A stretch of 64,000 nucleotides of DNA, taken from CAWIUB01 sp963839175. Lineage in GTDB: Bacteria > Actinomycetota > Actinomycetes > Mycobacteriales > Jatrophihabitantaceae. Under the pieces are notes generated by a model that saw only the letters and a list, made by a program, of their open reading frames with translations, ran no database searches and was not told the DNA's origin. Positions 6,695 to 15,995 of the stretch are shown here, piece by piece (positions within the stretch are counted from its first letter, which is position 1; the number at the start of each line of letters is the position of its first letter). The stretch covers positions 120,827 through 184,826 of the forward strand of contig CAWIUB010000013.1 in the NCBI GenBank assembly GCA_963839175.1. Reading direction: 5' to 3'. The position numbers were made by a program, and so were the translations under genes.

Positions 6695-9478
6695 CTACAG
6701 CAGCACTCGCAGCACGTACTGCATGATGCCGCCGTGGCGGTAGTAGTCTGCCTCGCCGGGGGTATCGATGCGCAGCGTGGCCTCGAACGTCGTGCCGTCC
6801 GCCAGGACCGTGACGGTGCGCGGTGTGCTGCCGTCGTTGAGCGCCGCCACGCCGGTGATGGTGAACGTCTCCTCGCCAGTCAGTCCGAGCGATTCGGCCG
6901 TGTCGCCATCGGCGAACTGCAACGGCAGTACCCCCATCCCGATCAGATTCGACCGGTGAATGCGCTCGTAGGACTCGGCGATCACCGCGCGCACGCCGAG
7001 CAGCGCGGTGCCCTTGGCCGCCCAGTCCCGCGACGAGCCGGACCCGTACTCCTTGCCAGCCAGGACGACCAGCGGCGTCCCGGCCGCCGCGTAGTTCACC
7101 GAGGCCTGGTAGATCGTGGTGACCGGTGCCCCGGGCTGCGAGAAGTCCCGGGTGAACCCGCCCTCCGTCCCGGGGGCAAGCTGGTTGCGCAGCCGGATGT
7201 TGGCGAAGGTACCGCGGATCATGACCTCGTGGTTCCCGCGGCGCGAACCGTAGGAGTTGAAGTCGCGCCGCTCGATGCCGTGCTCGGTCAGGTACTTGCC
7301 GGCGGGTGAGTCGGCCTTGATCGACCCGGCTGGTGAGATGTGGTCGGTCGTGACCGAGTCGCCGAGCTTGGCTAGTACCCGCGCCCCGCGGATGTCGGTT
7401 ACTGGCGCCGGCTCACGCTGCATACCCTCGAAGTAAGGCGGTTTGCGGACGTACGTCGAGGCGGCGTCCCACTCGAAGATGTCGCCCTCAGGGGTAGGTA
7501 GGCTCGTCCAACGCTCGTCGCCGGCGAAGACGTCAGCGTAGTCGCTGGTGTACATCTCGCTGGTGATGGCCTCGTTGACGACCTGCTGGATCTCTTGTGC
7601 GGTCGGCCAGATGTCGCGCAGGTAAACGGGCTGGCCGTCCAGACCGGTGCCGAGCGGCTCGGTCGTGATGTCGATGTCCATGGAGCCGGCGAGCGCGTAC
7701 GCGACGACCAGCGGGGGAGACGCGAGGTAGTTCATCTTGACGTCTGGGTTGATGCGTCCCTCGAAGTTGCGGTTGCCGGACAGCACGCTGACCACGGCCA
7801 GATCGGCCTCGTTGACCGCGGCGGAGATCTCGTCAGGCAACGGCCCGGAGTTGCCGATACAGGTCGTGCAGCCGTAGCCGACCAGGTTGAAGCCCAGCTT
7901 GTCGAGGTAGGGGGTGAGCCCAGCGCGGTCGTAGTAGTTCATGACCACCTTGGAGCCGGGTGCAAGTGTGGTCTTGACCCAGGGCTTGCGGTTCAGCCCC
8001 TTCTCGACGGCCTTCTTCGCGATCAACGCCGCGCCGATCATCACCGACGGGTTGGACGTGTTCGTGCACGACGTGATCGCTGCGATGGCAACCGCGCCGT
8101 GGTCGAGCACGACCTCGGTGCCGTCGGCGAGCGTCACTGGCGTGGGCGTCGAGGTTCGACCGTGCGCACCGTTCGCAGCGGACTGGACGGGCGCGGTCTC
8201 CACAGTCGCGGTCTCGCTGAAGCTCGGCACGTCGGAGGCGGGAAACGACTCGTCCTCGGCCTCGTCGTGGGCATCCTGCACGGAGTCCCCGTCAGTGTAG
8301 TCGGCGAGCGTCGCCCGGAACATCGTCTTGGCCGAGCGCAGCGGCACGCGATCCTGCGGGCGCTTCGGCCCGGCGAGCGACGGCTCGACTGTCGACAGGT
8401 CCAGCTCCAGCGTCTCGGAGAAGACCGGCTCAGACGCCGCGTCGTGCCACAGATCGTTGGCCTTGGCGTACGCCTCGACCAGGGCGACCTGGTCGTCGGG
8501 CCGTCCGGTGAAGCGCAGGTACTGCAGGGTCTCGTCGTCGATCGGGAAGATCGCACAGGTGGAGCCGTATTCCGGGCTCATGTTGCCGATCGTTGCCCGG
8601 TTGGCCAGCGGCACCGCGGCCACGCCGGGTCCGTAGAACTCGACGAACTTACCCACGACGCCGTGCTTGCGCAACATCTCTGTGATCGTCAGCACCAGGT
8701 CGGTGGCGGTCGACCCGTCGGGCAGCTCGCCGGTCAGCTTGAAGCCGACGACGCGGGGAATCAGCATGCTCACCGGCTGGCCGAGCATCGCGGCCTCGGC
8801 CTCGATTCCGCCCACGCCCCAGCCGAGCACGCCCAGGCCGTTGACCATTGTGGTGTGCGAATCGGTGCCGACGAGCGTGTCGGGGTAAGCCACCCTGTCG
8901 CGGGTGAACACCACGCGGGCCAGGTACTCGATGTTGACCTGGTGCACGATGCCGGTGCCCGGCGGCACCACCTTGAACTGATCGAACGCCGTCTGCCCCC
9001 AGCGCAGGAACTGGTAGCGCTCGCGGTTGCGTTCGTATTCGAGCTCGACGTTGCGCTCGAACGCGTCCGGCGTGCCGAACAGGTCGGCGATGACCGAGTG
9101 GTCAATGACCAGTTCGGCGGGGGCCAGCGGGTTGATGCGCGCGGGGTCGCCGCCGAGATCGCGCACCGCCTCGCGCATCGTGGCCAGGTCGACGACGGCG
9201 GGCACGCCGGTGAAGTCCTGCATCACGACGCGGGCCGGGGTGAACTGGATCTCGGTGTCGGGTTCGGCGTCCGGGTTCCACCGAGCGATGGCTTCGATCT
9301 GATCAGCCGTGACGTTCTTGTCGTCCTCGGTGCGCAACAGGTTCTCGAGCAGGACCTTCAGACTGAAGGGCAGCCGCCGGGCACCCTCGACCTTGTCGAT
9401 GCGGAAGAAGTCGTAGGACGCGCCGCCGACATCTAGCTGATCGCGGGAACCGAAGCTGTCCTTGCTCTGATCGGGCAC
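6695..9478 (-). CDS. acnA: Aconitate hydratase A
   Basis: 927 residues from the GTG at 9478, which has a GAGGAG ribosome site. The open frame continues far upstream to 10057 but that part is Arg/Pro-rich out-of-frame DNA over the hydrolase gene. The [4Fe-4S] ligands are visible in TSCTNTSNPSVM and GCTTCIGNSGPL, and substrate motifs in GTDSHTTMVNGLGVLGWGVGG and YGSGSSRDWAAKG. It interconverts citrate and isocitrate in the TCA cycle, and apo-enzyme can act as an iron-responsive RNA-binding protein in related species. Length matches actinobacterial AcnA. An imperfect palindrome CTCGACGTCAAG (9513-9524) in the upstream region could be an operator. The gene is divergent from the cell-wall hydrolase, as in mycobacteria. 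Confidence 0.97.
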   Translation of the reverse strand: MPDQSKDSFGSRDQLDVGGASYDFFRIDKVEGARRLPFSLKVLLENLLRTEDDKNVTADQIEAIARWNPDAEPDTEIQFTPARVVMQDFTGVPAVVDLATMREAVRDLGGDPARINPLAPAELVIDHSVIADLFGTPDAFERNVELEYERNRERYQFLRWGQTAFDQFKVVPPGTGIVHQVNIEYLARVVFTRDRVAYPDTLVGTDSHTTMVNGLGVLGWGVGGIEAEAAMLGQPVSMLIPRVVGFKLTGELPDGSTATDLVLTITEMLRKHGVVGKFVEFYGPGVAAVPLANRATIGNMSPEYGSTCAIFPIDDETLQYLRFTGRPDDQVALVEAYAKANDLWHDAASEPVFSETLELDLSTVEPSLAGPKRPQDRVPLRSAKTMFRATLADYTDGDSVQDAHDEAEDESFPASDVPSFSETATVETAPVQSAANGAHGRTSTPTPVTLADGTEVVLDHGAVAIAAITSCTNTSNPSVMIGAALIAKKAVEKGLNRKPWVKTTLAPGSKVVMNYYDRAGLTPYLDKLGFNLVGYGCTTCIGNSGPLPDEISAAVNEADLAVVSVLSGNRNFEGRINPDVKMNYLASPPLVVAYALAGSMDIDITTEPLGTGLDGQPVYLRDIWPTAQEIQQVVNEAITSEMYTSDYADVFAGDERWTSLPTPEGDIFEWDAASTYVRKPPYFEGMQREPAPVTDIRGARVLAKLGDSVTTDHISPAGSIKADSPAGKYLTEHGIERRDFNSYGSRRGNHEVMIRGTFANIRLRNQLAPGTEGGFTRDFSQPGAPVTTIYQASVNYAAAGTPLVVLAGKEYGSGSSRDWAAKGTALLGVRAVIAESYERIHRSNLIGMGVLPLQFADGDTAESLGLTGEETFTITGVAALNDGSTPRTVTVLADGTTFEATLRIDTPGEADYYRHGGIMQYVLRVLL

Positions 9479-9729
9479 GATGCGCTCCTCACGAATGTGT
9501 CGGCACAATTGTCTCGACGTCAAGATATCACCGTTGCGGCTCGCGCAGACTGATGGATCGGCCTCGCCCTGCTCGTAGTGACACACTGTTCGATTCTTGG
9601 GCGAAATGCCCGGTTTAGGCACTGATGTTGCGCAAGTTTCTGCAGGGACTGCTGGCACAAGCGAGGCAGGAATGGCACTCTGAGGTGCGCACGCACACGA
9701 ACGGGGCTCGAACGAGGGGAACCAGGACA

Positions 9730-11193
9730 GTGCTCGCCAGCCGCCTTCGCCGCCCACGAGCCGGCGCTCGCCGCCGTGTCGTCGTGTCGATGGCGGTGCT
9801 CGCGCTCCTGGCGGTCGTCGTCGCCGTGCTCGTCGCGCCCGGGCAGGCGACCGGAACTCCGCCGCCCAACCCGACCGACACACAGCTGAGGCAAGCCCAG
9901 CAGGCCAAGAGCGCGCTCGCCGCCGAGGTGGGGCAGCTCTCAGCGCAGATCGCGCAACTGCAGGCGCAGCTGGCCCGCCTGCTGTCCGACGCCGAACGCG
10001 CCGAGCAGCGGTACGCGTTCGCCCTGCAGAAGCTGCACGAGGCGCAGGAAGCGGCAACCGCCGCGCAAGCTCAGGTCAAGGCTGCGGCTGCCTCGGTCGA
10101 CGCCGCACAACAAGGCTTCAGCCAGTTCGTGCGTACGACGTACATGAACGGACCGATGGACGGGATGACCGGCAACCTGCTGAGCGCCTCCGACCCGAAT
10201 CAGCTGTTGCAGCGGGGCGATTTCCTGCATTACTCCGCGAGCCACCAGCTCGATGCCATCGGCAAGCTGAGCCGGGCCACGGTGGCCAAGTCGAATGCCG
10301 ACGCCGCGGCGCGCCTCGCGGTACAGCGGCAGGCCGAGGCGACCGCCGCGGCGGACGCCGCCAAGACCGCCGCCGAAGAAGCGCTGGCTGCCGCACGTCA
10401 GCAGAAGGTCGAGCTGGACAACCAGCTCGCGGCCAACCAGACCAAGCTCGACACCGCCCGGAGCCAGCTCGCCACGTTGAACAACCAGCGCGCGGCGTAC
10501 GCGGCATGGAAGAAGGAGCAGGAACGGATCGCGGCGGCGCGGGCAGCCGCCGCACGCCGGGCCCGGGAGGCTGCGCTGGCGGCGGCGGCCGCCCGTCAGC
10601 GAGCGGCTCAACAGGCCCAGGCGAGCTCGGCACCCGCGGCGAGTAGCACCGTGAACACGAACACCGTGAACACGAGTAGCACCGCGAACCTGGGCGGCGA
10701 TGGCAACGGTCCGGCCTGGACGGGCGGTGGCGTCCGCACCTCGAACGCCGGGTGGACGGCCGGGATCGGGCAGACCGCCGCGAACCGCGCTCTCGCCTTC
10801 CTCGGTATGCCCTACACCTTCGCCGGCGGCAACTTCAACGGCCCCACCTACGGCGTAGCCGTCGACTTCGACTCGCGCAACGACGCCAGCGTCTTCGGCT
10901 TCGACTGTTCAGGGCTGACGCTCTACGCCTGGGGACCGTGGGTCCGGATGGACCACTACGCGCCTAACCAGTACACCCAGGCTGGGTCGTTCCACCCGTC
11001 GACCGACCAGCTCATGCCGGGCGACCTGGTGTTCTGGAGCGACAATGGAACGGTCGGCGGCATCGGGCACGTCGCGATCTACATCGGCAACGGCAACGTC
11101 GTCCAGGCGCCGTTCAGCGGGGCGTTCATCGAGATAACGCCCCTGTTCCAGGTCGAGTCCGGGTACTTCGGGGCCACCAGGCCGCTCACCTGA
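9730..11193 (+). CDS. NlpC/P60 peptidoglycan endopeptidase, RipA-like
   Basis: About 487 residues from the GTG at 9730, preceded by GAGGGGA. An earlier ATG at 9625 would add 35 residues before the signal peptide and is less likely. After a basic start and a hydrophobic signal segment (VSMAVLALLAVVVAVLVA) comes a long Ala/Gln-rich coiled coil (about residues 30-300), an Asn/Thr/Ser linker, and a C-terminal NlpC/P60 domain with the catalytic Cys in FGFDCSGLT and His in GHVAIYIGNG. The family cuts the D-Glu-mDAP bond during septation. The coiled coil is thought to hold the enzyme inactive until processed. Position beside acn and before moxR matches mycobacterial ripA. Confidence 0.93.
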   Translation: MLASRLRRPRAGARRRVVVSMAVLALLAVVVAVLVAPGQATGTPPPNPTDTQLRQAQQAKSALAAEVGQLSAQIAQLQAQLARLLSDAERAEQRYAFALQKLHEAQEAATAAQAQVKAAAASVDAAQQGFSQFVRTTYMNGPMDGMTGNLLSASDPNQLLQRGDFLHYSASHQLDAIGKLSRATVAKSNADAAARLAVQRQAEATAAADAAKTAAEEALAAARQQKVELDNQLAANQTKLDTARSQLATLNNQRAAYAAWKKEQERIAAARAAAARRAREAALAAAAARQRAAQQAQASSAPAASSTVNTNTVNTSSTANLGGDGNGPAWTGGGVRTSNAGWTAGIGQTAANRALAFLGMPYTFAGGNFNGPTYGVAVDFDSRNDASVFGFDCSGLTLYAWGPWVRMDHYAPNQYTQAGSFHPSTDQLMPGDLVFWSDNGTVGGIGHVAIYIGNGNVVQAPFSGAFIEITPLFQVESGYFGATRPLT

Positions 11194-11241
11194 ATCCCAC
11201 TCCTGCGCACCAGCTCCCGCGAGCCGGAGCGGTGAACGTCG

Positions 11242-11456
11242 ATGACCGTGGATGGTCCAACCCTGGCAGTGGTTGCCGCCGTGGCCGTCGCTCTGGTCAT
11301 CGTGATCCGCTTTGAAGTCTTCTGCCTGAAGAGGACCTAGCCCGCACCACAGACGAAGAGCTTCGTTACCTGTCCCGCGCGGCGTGGATCGTCGTCATCG
11401 CCTTGTCGATTCCCGTAGGCGGCATTCTCTACCTGTACTACGGCAGGGCGCGGTGA
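11242..11456 (+). pseudogene. PLDc_N-type small membrane protein, frameshifted
   Basis: The first part reads MTVDGPTLAVVAAVAVAL followed by a short segment ending FEVFCLK in one frame. The rest reads DLARTTDEELRYLSR and then IALSIPVGGILYLYYGRAR in another. Joined, they give the normal layout of the phospholipase D nuclease N-terminal (PLDc_N) membrane family: one helix, FxxFCLxDLART, then a second helix ending PLGGILYL. The frame changes in AAGAGGAC (about 11329-11336), where a 2-base AG duplication would explain it. As written, the first frame stops after 32 codons. It could be real decay or a sequence error. Confidence 0.7.
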
Positions 11457-11545
11457 CCCCGAGCTTCGATCAGCGTGGTTGGAACATCGCCGCTCCGCGG
11501 CTCGCCTGATCCCGGCGTGCGGCGTCGGCGCCGGGCTAACCTGGG

Positions 11546-12613
11546 ATGGTGTCCACCGGCGTTGCGTCGACGATGCGCGCCCGATACGGCTCGGACGCAG
11601 CGCTGGTCGACAGCTTCGGACGGGTCGCGACGGATCTGCGTATCTCGCTGACCGACAAGTGCTCGCTGCGCTGCACCTACTGCATGCCGGCCGAGGGCCT
11701 GCCCTGGCTGCGCAGGCCGGAGCTGCTCACCGACGACGAGACGGTGCGCCTCGCGGGGATCTTCGTCGGCTTGGGTGTTCGCAGCATCCGGCTTACCGGC
11801 GGCGAGCCGCTGCTGCATCGAAGCCTGCCGGACGTGATCGCCCGCCTCCGCCAGCTTCATCCGCGTCCCGAGCTGTCGCTGACGACCAACGGCCTGGGCC
11901 TGGTCCGGACGGCCGGCTCGCTCGTCGAAGCTGGCCTAGACCGCGTCAACGTCTCCGTCGACACGCTCGACCAGGAACGGTTCCGCGCGCTGACCCGCCG
12001 CGACCGGCTGGACGACGTGCTGGCCGGGGTTGCGGCCGCCGCCGCCGCCGGGCTCGCCCCGATCAAGATCAATTCGGTGCTGGTCAGGGACAGCAACTAC
12101 CCCGAGGCCCCGGCCCTGGTCGAGTGGGCGCTGCGGGCCGGCTACGAACTGCGCTTCATCGAGCACATGCCGCTCGACGCCCAGCATGCGTGGTCCCGGC
12201 AGCAGATGGTGAGCGCCGAAGAGATTCTCGGGCAGCTCGAGCAGAGCTACCGCCTGTTGCCCCTGGGCCGCGGCGACGGTGGGTCGGCGCCGGCTGAGTC
12301 GTTCGAGGTGCTCGACGGGCCGGGGGCGGCGGACTGGCGGGCCCGGCCCGGGCGGATCGGCATCATCGCGTCCGTGACTCGGCCGTTCTGCCGCGAGTGC
12401 GATCGGCTGCGGCTGACCGCGGATGGCCAGCTGCGCACCTGCTTGTTCGCGCGCGAGGAGACCGACCTGCGCGACGCCATGCGCGGGGGCGCGACCGACG
12501 AGCAGATCGGCGAGCTGATCCGACGGGCGGTGCTCGGCAAGCAGGCCGGCCACGGCATCGGCGAGGAGGGCTTCGAGCAGCCCGAACGTCCGATGTCAGC
12601 GATCGGCGGCTGA
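11546..12613 (+). CDS. moaA: GTP 3',8-cyclase MoaA (molybdenum cofactor)
   Basis: 355 residues. The radical-SAM CX3CX2C motif is at C39, C43, C46 (CSLRCTYC), the second cluster CX2CX13C in RPFCRECDRLRLTADGQLR and the following TC, and the protein ends in the Gly-Gly tail needed for activity. It converts GTP to 3',8-cyclo-GTP, the first step of molybdopterin synthesis. No other cofactor genes are adjacent, but a molybdate ABC operon lies about 10 kb away. Its insertion between the ripA-like and moxR genes is not part of the mycobacterial order. Confidence 0.97.
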   Translation: MVSTGVASTMRARYGSDAALVDSFGRVATDLRISLTDKCSLRCTYCMPAEGLPWLRRPELLTDDETVRLAGIFVGLGVRSIRLTGGEPLLHRSLPDVIARLRQLHPRPELSLTTNGLGLVRTAGSLVEAGLDRVNVSVDTLDQERFRALTRRDRLDDVLAGVAAAAAAGLAPIKINSVLVRDSNYPEAPALVEWALRAGYELRFIEHMPLDAQHAWSRQQMVSAEEILGQLEQSYRLLPLGRGDGGSAPAESFEVLDGPGAADWRARPGRIGIIASVTRPFCRECDRLRLTADGQLRTCLFAREETDLRDAMRGGATDEQIGELIRRAVLGKQAGHGIGEEGFEQPERPMSAIGG

Positions 12614-12740
12614 CCCTGCCTCCAGGTGCGGTGGCCTCGAGCAGGAAGCCGCGCTGGGGTGGGCGCACAGTCTGGGGCACCGTACAGGTTCGTCCCGTAC
12701 CGTGAAGCGACGCGCAACCGAGCGATACGGAGACATCCAG

Positions 12741-13871
12741 GTGACGCAACCCCCTGCCGCGCAACCGGTCACTCCCGGTTCGCAGGTGCACACCCCGGCA
12801 GCTGACGCCACCGCCCTCGAACGGGTCATGTTCGAGATCAAGCGGGTCATCGTGGGGCAGGACCGGCTGGTCGAGCGGATGCTCGTCGGGCTGCTGGCCC
12901 GCGGGCACTGCCTGCTCGAGGGTGTGCCGGGTGTGGCCAAGACACTGGCGGTCGAGACGTTGGCAAGGACGGTGAATGGCTCGTTCGCCCGGCTGCAGTT
13001 CACCCCCGACCTGGTCCCGTCCGACATCATCGGCACTCGCATCTACCGGCCGAGCTCCGAGCGTTTCGATACCGAACTCGGTCCTGTCTTCGCCAACTTC
13101 ATCCTGGCCGACGAGATCAACCGGGCACCCGCCAAGGTGCAAAGCGCCCTGCTGGAGGTCATGGCCGAGCGGCAGGTCTCGATCGGTGGCACGCGCTATC
13201 CGGTGCCGTCGCCATTCCTCGTCCTCGCGACGCAGAACCCGATCGAGAGCGAGGGCGTGTATCCGCTGCCCGAGGCGCAGCGCGACCGATTCCTGATGAA
13301 GATCAACGTGGATTACCCGTCCGCGCCCGAGGAGCGGGAGATCGTTTACCGCATGGGCGTCGAACCCCCGGTCGCCCAGGCCGTGATCTCGACCGATGAA
13401 TTGATCCGGCTGCAGCAGAGCGCGTCGCGGGTCTTCGTGCACCACGCGATCGTCGACTACGTCGTGCGGCTGGTCCTGGCGACCCGCAATCCGGGTCAGC
13501 ACGGCATGCCCGACGTGGCGCAGTGGGTGTCCTACGGCGCGAGCCCGCGCGCCAGCCTGGGTCTAATCGCCGCGGGCCGGTCTATCGCCCTGCTGCGCGG
13601 CCGCGACTACGTGCTGCCCCAGGACGTCCTCGACGTCGCCATCGATGTGCTGCCGCATCGCATCGTGCTCTCCTACGACGCGATCGCCGACGGCGTGCCG
13701 GCGGCGCACGCCGTGCAACGGGTCCTGCAGACAATCCCGCTGCCGCAAGTGGCACCACGGCAACGCGCGGGCCCGCCTGTCCAGCAGCGTCAGCCGCCGA
13801 ACCAGCCCGGCCAGCTGTTCGGACCCCGTCCGTCAACCCCTGACCAGCCGGGGTGGGAGCGCACCGCGTGA
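12741..13871 (+). CDS. MoxR-family AAA+ ATPase
   Basis: About 376 residues from the GTG at 12741 (GGAG upstream). A possible earlier GTG is at 12702. Walker A is GVPGVAKT, Walker B is FILADEINRAP, and VLATQNPIESEGVYPLPEAQRDRF is the MoxR-specific sensor 1/insert region. MoxR ATPases act as chaperones that mature enzyme complexes, nearly always with a DUF58 and a VWA protein, exactly the next two genes. The stop overlaps the DUF58 start by 4 bases (GTGA), so expression is coupled. A Pro/Gln-rich C-terminal tail is present. Confidence 0.94.
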   Translation: MTQPPAAQPVTPGSQVHTPAADATALERVMFEIKRVIVGQDRLVERMLVGLLARGHCLLEGVPGVAKTLAVETLARTVNGSFARLQFTPDLVPSDIIGTRIYRPSSERFDTELGPVFANFILADEINRAPAKVQSALLEVMAERQVSIGGTRYPVPSPFLVLATQNPIESEGVYPLPEAQRDRFLMKINVDYPSAPEEREIVYRMGVEPPVAQAVISTDELIRLQQSASRVFVHHAIVDYVVRLVLATRNPGQHGMPDVAQWVSYGASPRASLGLIAAGRSIALLRGRDYVLPQDVLDVAIDVLPHRIVLSYDAIADGVPAAHAVQRVLQTIPLPQVAPRQRAGPPVQQRQPPNQPGQLFGPRPSTPDQPGWERTA

Positions 13872-14830
13872 CCGAACGCGGCGGTGCTGCCGACGCCTCG
13901 CACGGTCCGTCCTTGGACCTCAGCCAGGCACAGCCGCTGCTGCGCCGACTCGAGCTGACCGTCCGCAACAAACTGGACGGGCTGCTGCAGGGCAACTACG
14001 TCGGCCTGGTCCCCGGCCCCGGCAGTGAGTCAGCCGAGTCGCGGCAGTATTTTCCCGGCGACGATGTGCGGCGGATGGACTGGCCGGTCACCGCGCGGAC
14101 CACCGTCCCACACGTTCGACAGACGATCGCCGACCGTGAGCTGGAGACGTGGCTCGCTGTCGACGTGTCGCCAAGCCTCGACTTCGGCACTGCCCTCTCG
14201 GAGAAGCGCGAGCTCGTGCTGGCCGCGATCACCGCCGTCGTCCATCTCACGGCTCGGATGGGTAACCGGGTCGGTGCTGTCGTGACGAGTGGCGAGCTGA
14301 CCTTCCGCATTCCGGCGCTCGGCGGCACCGCGCACGCCCGCTACCTCGTGCGCAAGATCGCCGAGACTCCGCGGTCCGGGTCGGGTACCCGCGGCGACCT
14401 CGCCGGGGCGCTCGAGCAGCTGCGGCGCCCACCGCGCCGCCGTGGGCTGGTGGTCGTGGTATCGGACTTCCTGACCGACGATGAGTCTGGCCCGCCCGCG
14501 TGGGAGCGGCCGCTGCGAGGGCTCAGTGGGCGGCATCAACTGCTGGCCGTGGAGATCGTCGACCCGCGCGAACTCGAGCTGCCCGCGGCGGGGCTGATGA
14601 CCTTCGTCGACCCGGAGACCGGCCGGCAGCTGGAGGTGCAGACCTCGCGGCCCGAGCTGCGGCAGCGCTACGCGACGGCGGCCGCCGCGCAGCGCGCGCA
14701 GATCGCGACGGCGCTGCGGCACGCGGGGGCCGCGCATCTGCAGCTGCGGACGGACCGCGACTGGCTCACCGACGTCGTGCGTTTCGTGCTTGCCCGCCGC
14801 CGCTCGATCGCACATGTGGGCGTGCGGTGA
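13868..14830 (+). CDS. DUF58 protein, MoxR partner
   Basis: 320 residues from the GTG at 13868. It contains the DUF58 signature RQYFPGDDVRRMDWPVTART followed by a degenerate von Willebrand factor A fold with ETWLAVDVSPSLDFGT, which has a DxSxS-like metal site, and later VVVVSDFLTDD. It has no signal peptide or membrane span and should be cytoplasmic. It is expressed between MoxR and the membrane VWA protein with overlaps at both ends. The client of these MoxR/DUF58/VWA modules is unknown in most actinobacteria, though cell-envelope integrity is suggested by the neighbours. Confidence 0.92.
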   Translation: MTERGGAADASHGPSLDLSQAQPLLRRLELTVRNKLDGLLQGNYVGLVPGPGSESAESRQYFPGDDVRRMDWPVTARTTVPHVRQTIADRELETWLAVDVSPSLDFGTALSEKRELVLAAITAVVHLTARMGNRVGAVVTSGELTFRIPALGGTAHARYLVRKIAETPRSGSGTRGDLAGALEQLRRPPRRRGLVVVVSDFLTDDESGPPAWERPLRGLSGRHQLLAVEIVDPRELELPAAGLMTFVDPETGRQLEVQTSRPELRQRYATAAAAQRAQIATALRHAGAAHLQLRTDRDWLTDVVRFVLARRRSIAHVGVR

Positions 14831-15789
14831 TGGACTTTGCCTCCCCGCAGTGGCTGTTCCTGCTCGTGGCGGTCGCCGTGGCGCTGGTGGTGTACATCGT
14901 GCTGCAGCTGCGCCGGAAGAGGTACGTGGCCCGGTTCAGCAACGTGTCGTTGCTCTCGACCGTCGCGCCGCGCCGCCCTGGTTGGCGGCGGCATCTGACG
15001 TTCGCGCTGCTACTCGTCGGGCTGACGGTCCTGACCGTCGGCCTCGCCGAGCCAACGGCCGCGGTCAGGGTGCCGCGCGACCGGGCCACCGTCATGGTCG
15101 CACTGGACGTCTCGCTGTCGATGGAGGCGCAGGATGTCGTCCCGGACCGGATCACCGCGGCGAAGACCGCGGCCAAGCAGTTCATGGACCTGCTGCCACC
15201 GCGCATCAACGTAGGGCTGGTGAAGTTCGGCGGCGCCGCCAGTGTCGTGGTGCCGCCGACGATCGACCGGGACTCCCTCAAGGTCGCGATCGACGGGCTG
15301 CAGCTGGAGAACTCCACGGCGATCGGCGAGGCGGTGTTCTCCTGCCTGGACGCGATCAACGTCTTCAGCAAAGCGACCACGGCGAAGGACGACAAACCGG
15401 CGCCGTCCCGGATCGTGTTGATGAGCGACGGAGCGAACAACCGCGGCCGCACGCCTGCAGCGGCCGCGGCGGCCGCACGCACGGCGGGCGTCGCCGTCTC
15501 GACCATCGCGTTCGGCACCGACACCGGCACCGTGACGATTCCCGGCGAAGGCACCGCCCAGGTGCCCGCCGACAAGGCCACCCTGCGGGCACTGGCCGAG
15601 TCGACCGGCGGCTCGTTTCACACCGCTGCGTCCGCGAGCGAGCTGCAGTCGGTGTACAAGGACATCGGCTCGCAGATCGGATACACGACGGCCAAGCGCA
15701 TCATCAGCTGGCGGTTCCTCGCGATCGGGCTGCTGTTCACCCTGGCAGCCGCCGGCGCGTCACTGCTGTGGGCCGGGCGCCTCGCCTAG
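14830..15789 (+). CDS. Membrane-anchored VWA-domain protein (BatA-like)
   Basis: 319 residues. Two N-terminal membrane segments (PQWLFLLVAVAVALVVYIVL and LTFALLLVGLTVLTVGLA), a VWA domain with an intact MIDAS motif (ALDVSLSM, then the Thr of ENSTAIGEA and the Asp of LMSDGANNR), and one C-terminal span (FLAIGLLFTLAAAGASLLWA). This is the BatA/Rv1481-like topology. The start ATG overlaps the DUF58 stop by one base. It likely displays the VWA domain outside the membrane and works with the MoxR ATPase inside through DUF58. Confidence 0.93.
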   Translation: MDFASPQWLFLLVAVAVALVVYIVLQLRRKRYVARFSNVSLLSTVAPRRPGWRRHLTFALLLVGLTVLTVGLAEPTAAVRVPRDRATVMVALDVSLSMEAQDVVPDRITAAKTAAKQFMDLLPPRINVGLVKFGGAASVVVPPTIDRDSLKVAIDGLQLENSTAIGEAVFSCLDAINVFSKATTAKDDKPAPSRIVLMSDGANNRGRTPAAAAAAARTAGVAVSTIAFGTDTGTVTIPGEGTAQVPADKATLRALAESTGGSFHTAASASELQSVYKDIGSQIGYTTAKRIISWRFLAIGLLFTLAAAGASLLWAGRLA

Positions 15790-15861
15790 CTTATGCCGCC
15801 CGGGCGGATCCGCGGCTTCGCTCGCGCCTTCGGCACGGCCGCGTAGCGGCGGCGGGGGCTC

Positions 15862-15995
15862 TTCGCGCAAGCGCTCATCGCTAGCTCGCTACTCGGGCTG
15901 CCGGTCAATCGGCTAGCGTGCCGGACGTGAGTGAGCATCGTAGCGCCGAATGGCGCGAGGAGCGGAGCGAACACGGCGATGAGCGCTCGCGCGAA
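15862..15995. repeat. 20-bp inverted repeat spanning the fabG start
   Basis: TTCGCGCAAGCGCTCATCGC at 15862-15881 is the reverse complement of 15976-15995 with 19 of 20 matches. Outer parts (about 15810-15825 and 15953-15971) also match imperfectly, so the structure is a large palindrome-like element. Its right arm lies inside the annotated 5' end of fabG and encodes most of that protein's unusual N-terminal extension. It may be a dispersed palindromic repeat or an RNA structure controlling fabG-inhA. Confidence 0.75.

Noticed and set aside
7595..9436. 613-codon plus-strand frame antisense to aconitase
   Set aside because: Its length is a result of the GC-rich antisense frame. The composition is typical of a shadow and the opposite strand is a certain gene.
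9490..9729. c-di-AMP (ydaO-type) riboswitch before the NlpC/P60 gene
   Set aside because: Such riboswitches precede related hydrolase genes, but I could not find the conserved core pairing or loop sequences here, only a ribosome site.
9479..10057. Long N-terminal extension of the aconitase frame
   Set aside because: It lies antisense to the NlpC/P60 gene, is Arg/Pro-rich with no homology, and a GTG with a strong ribosome site at 9478 gives the normal aconitase length.
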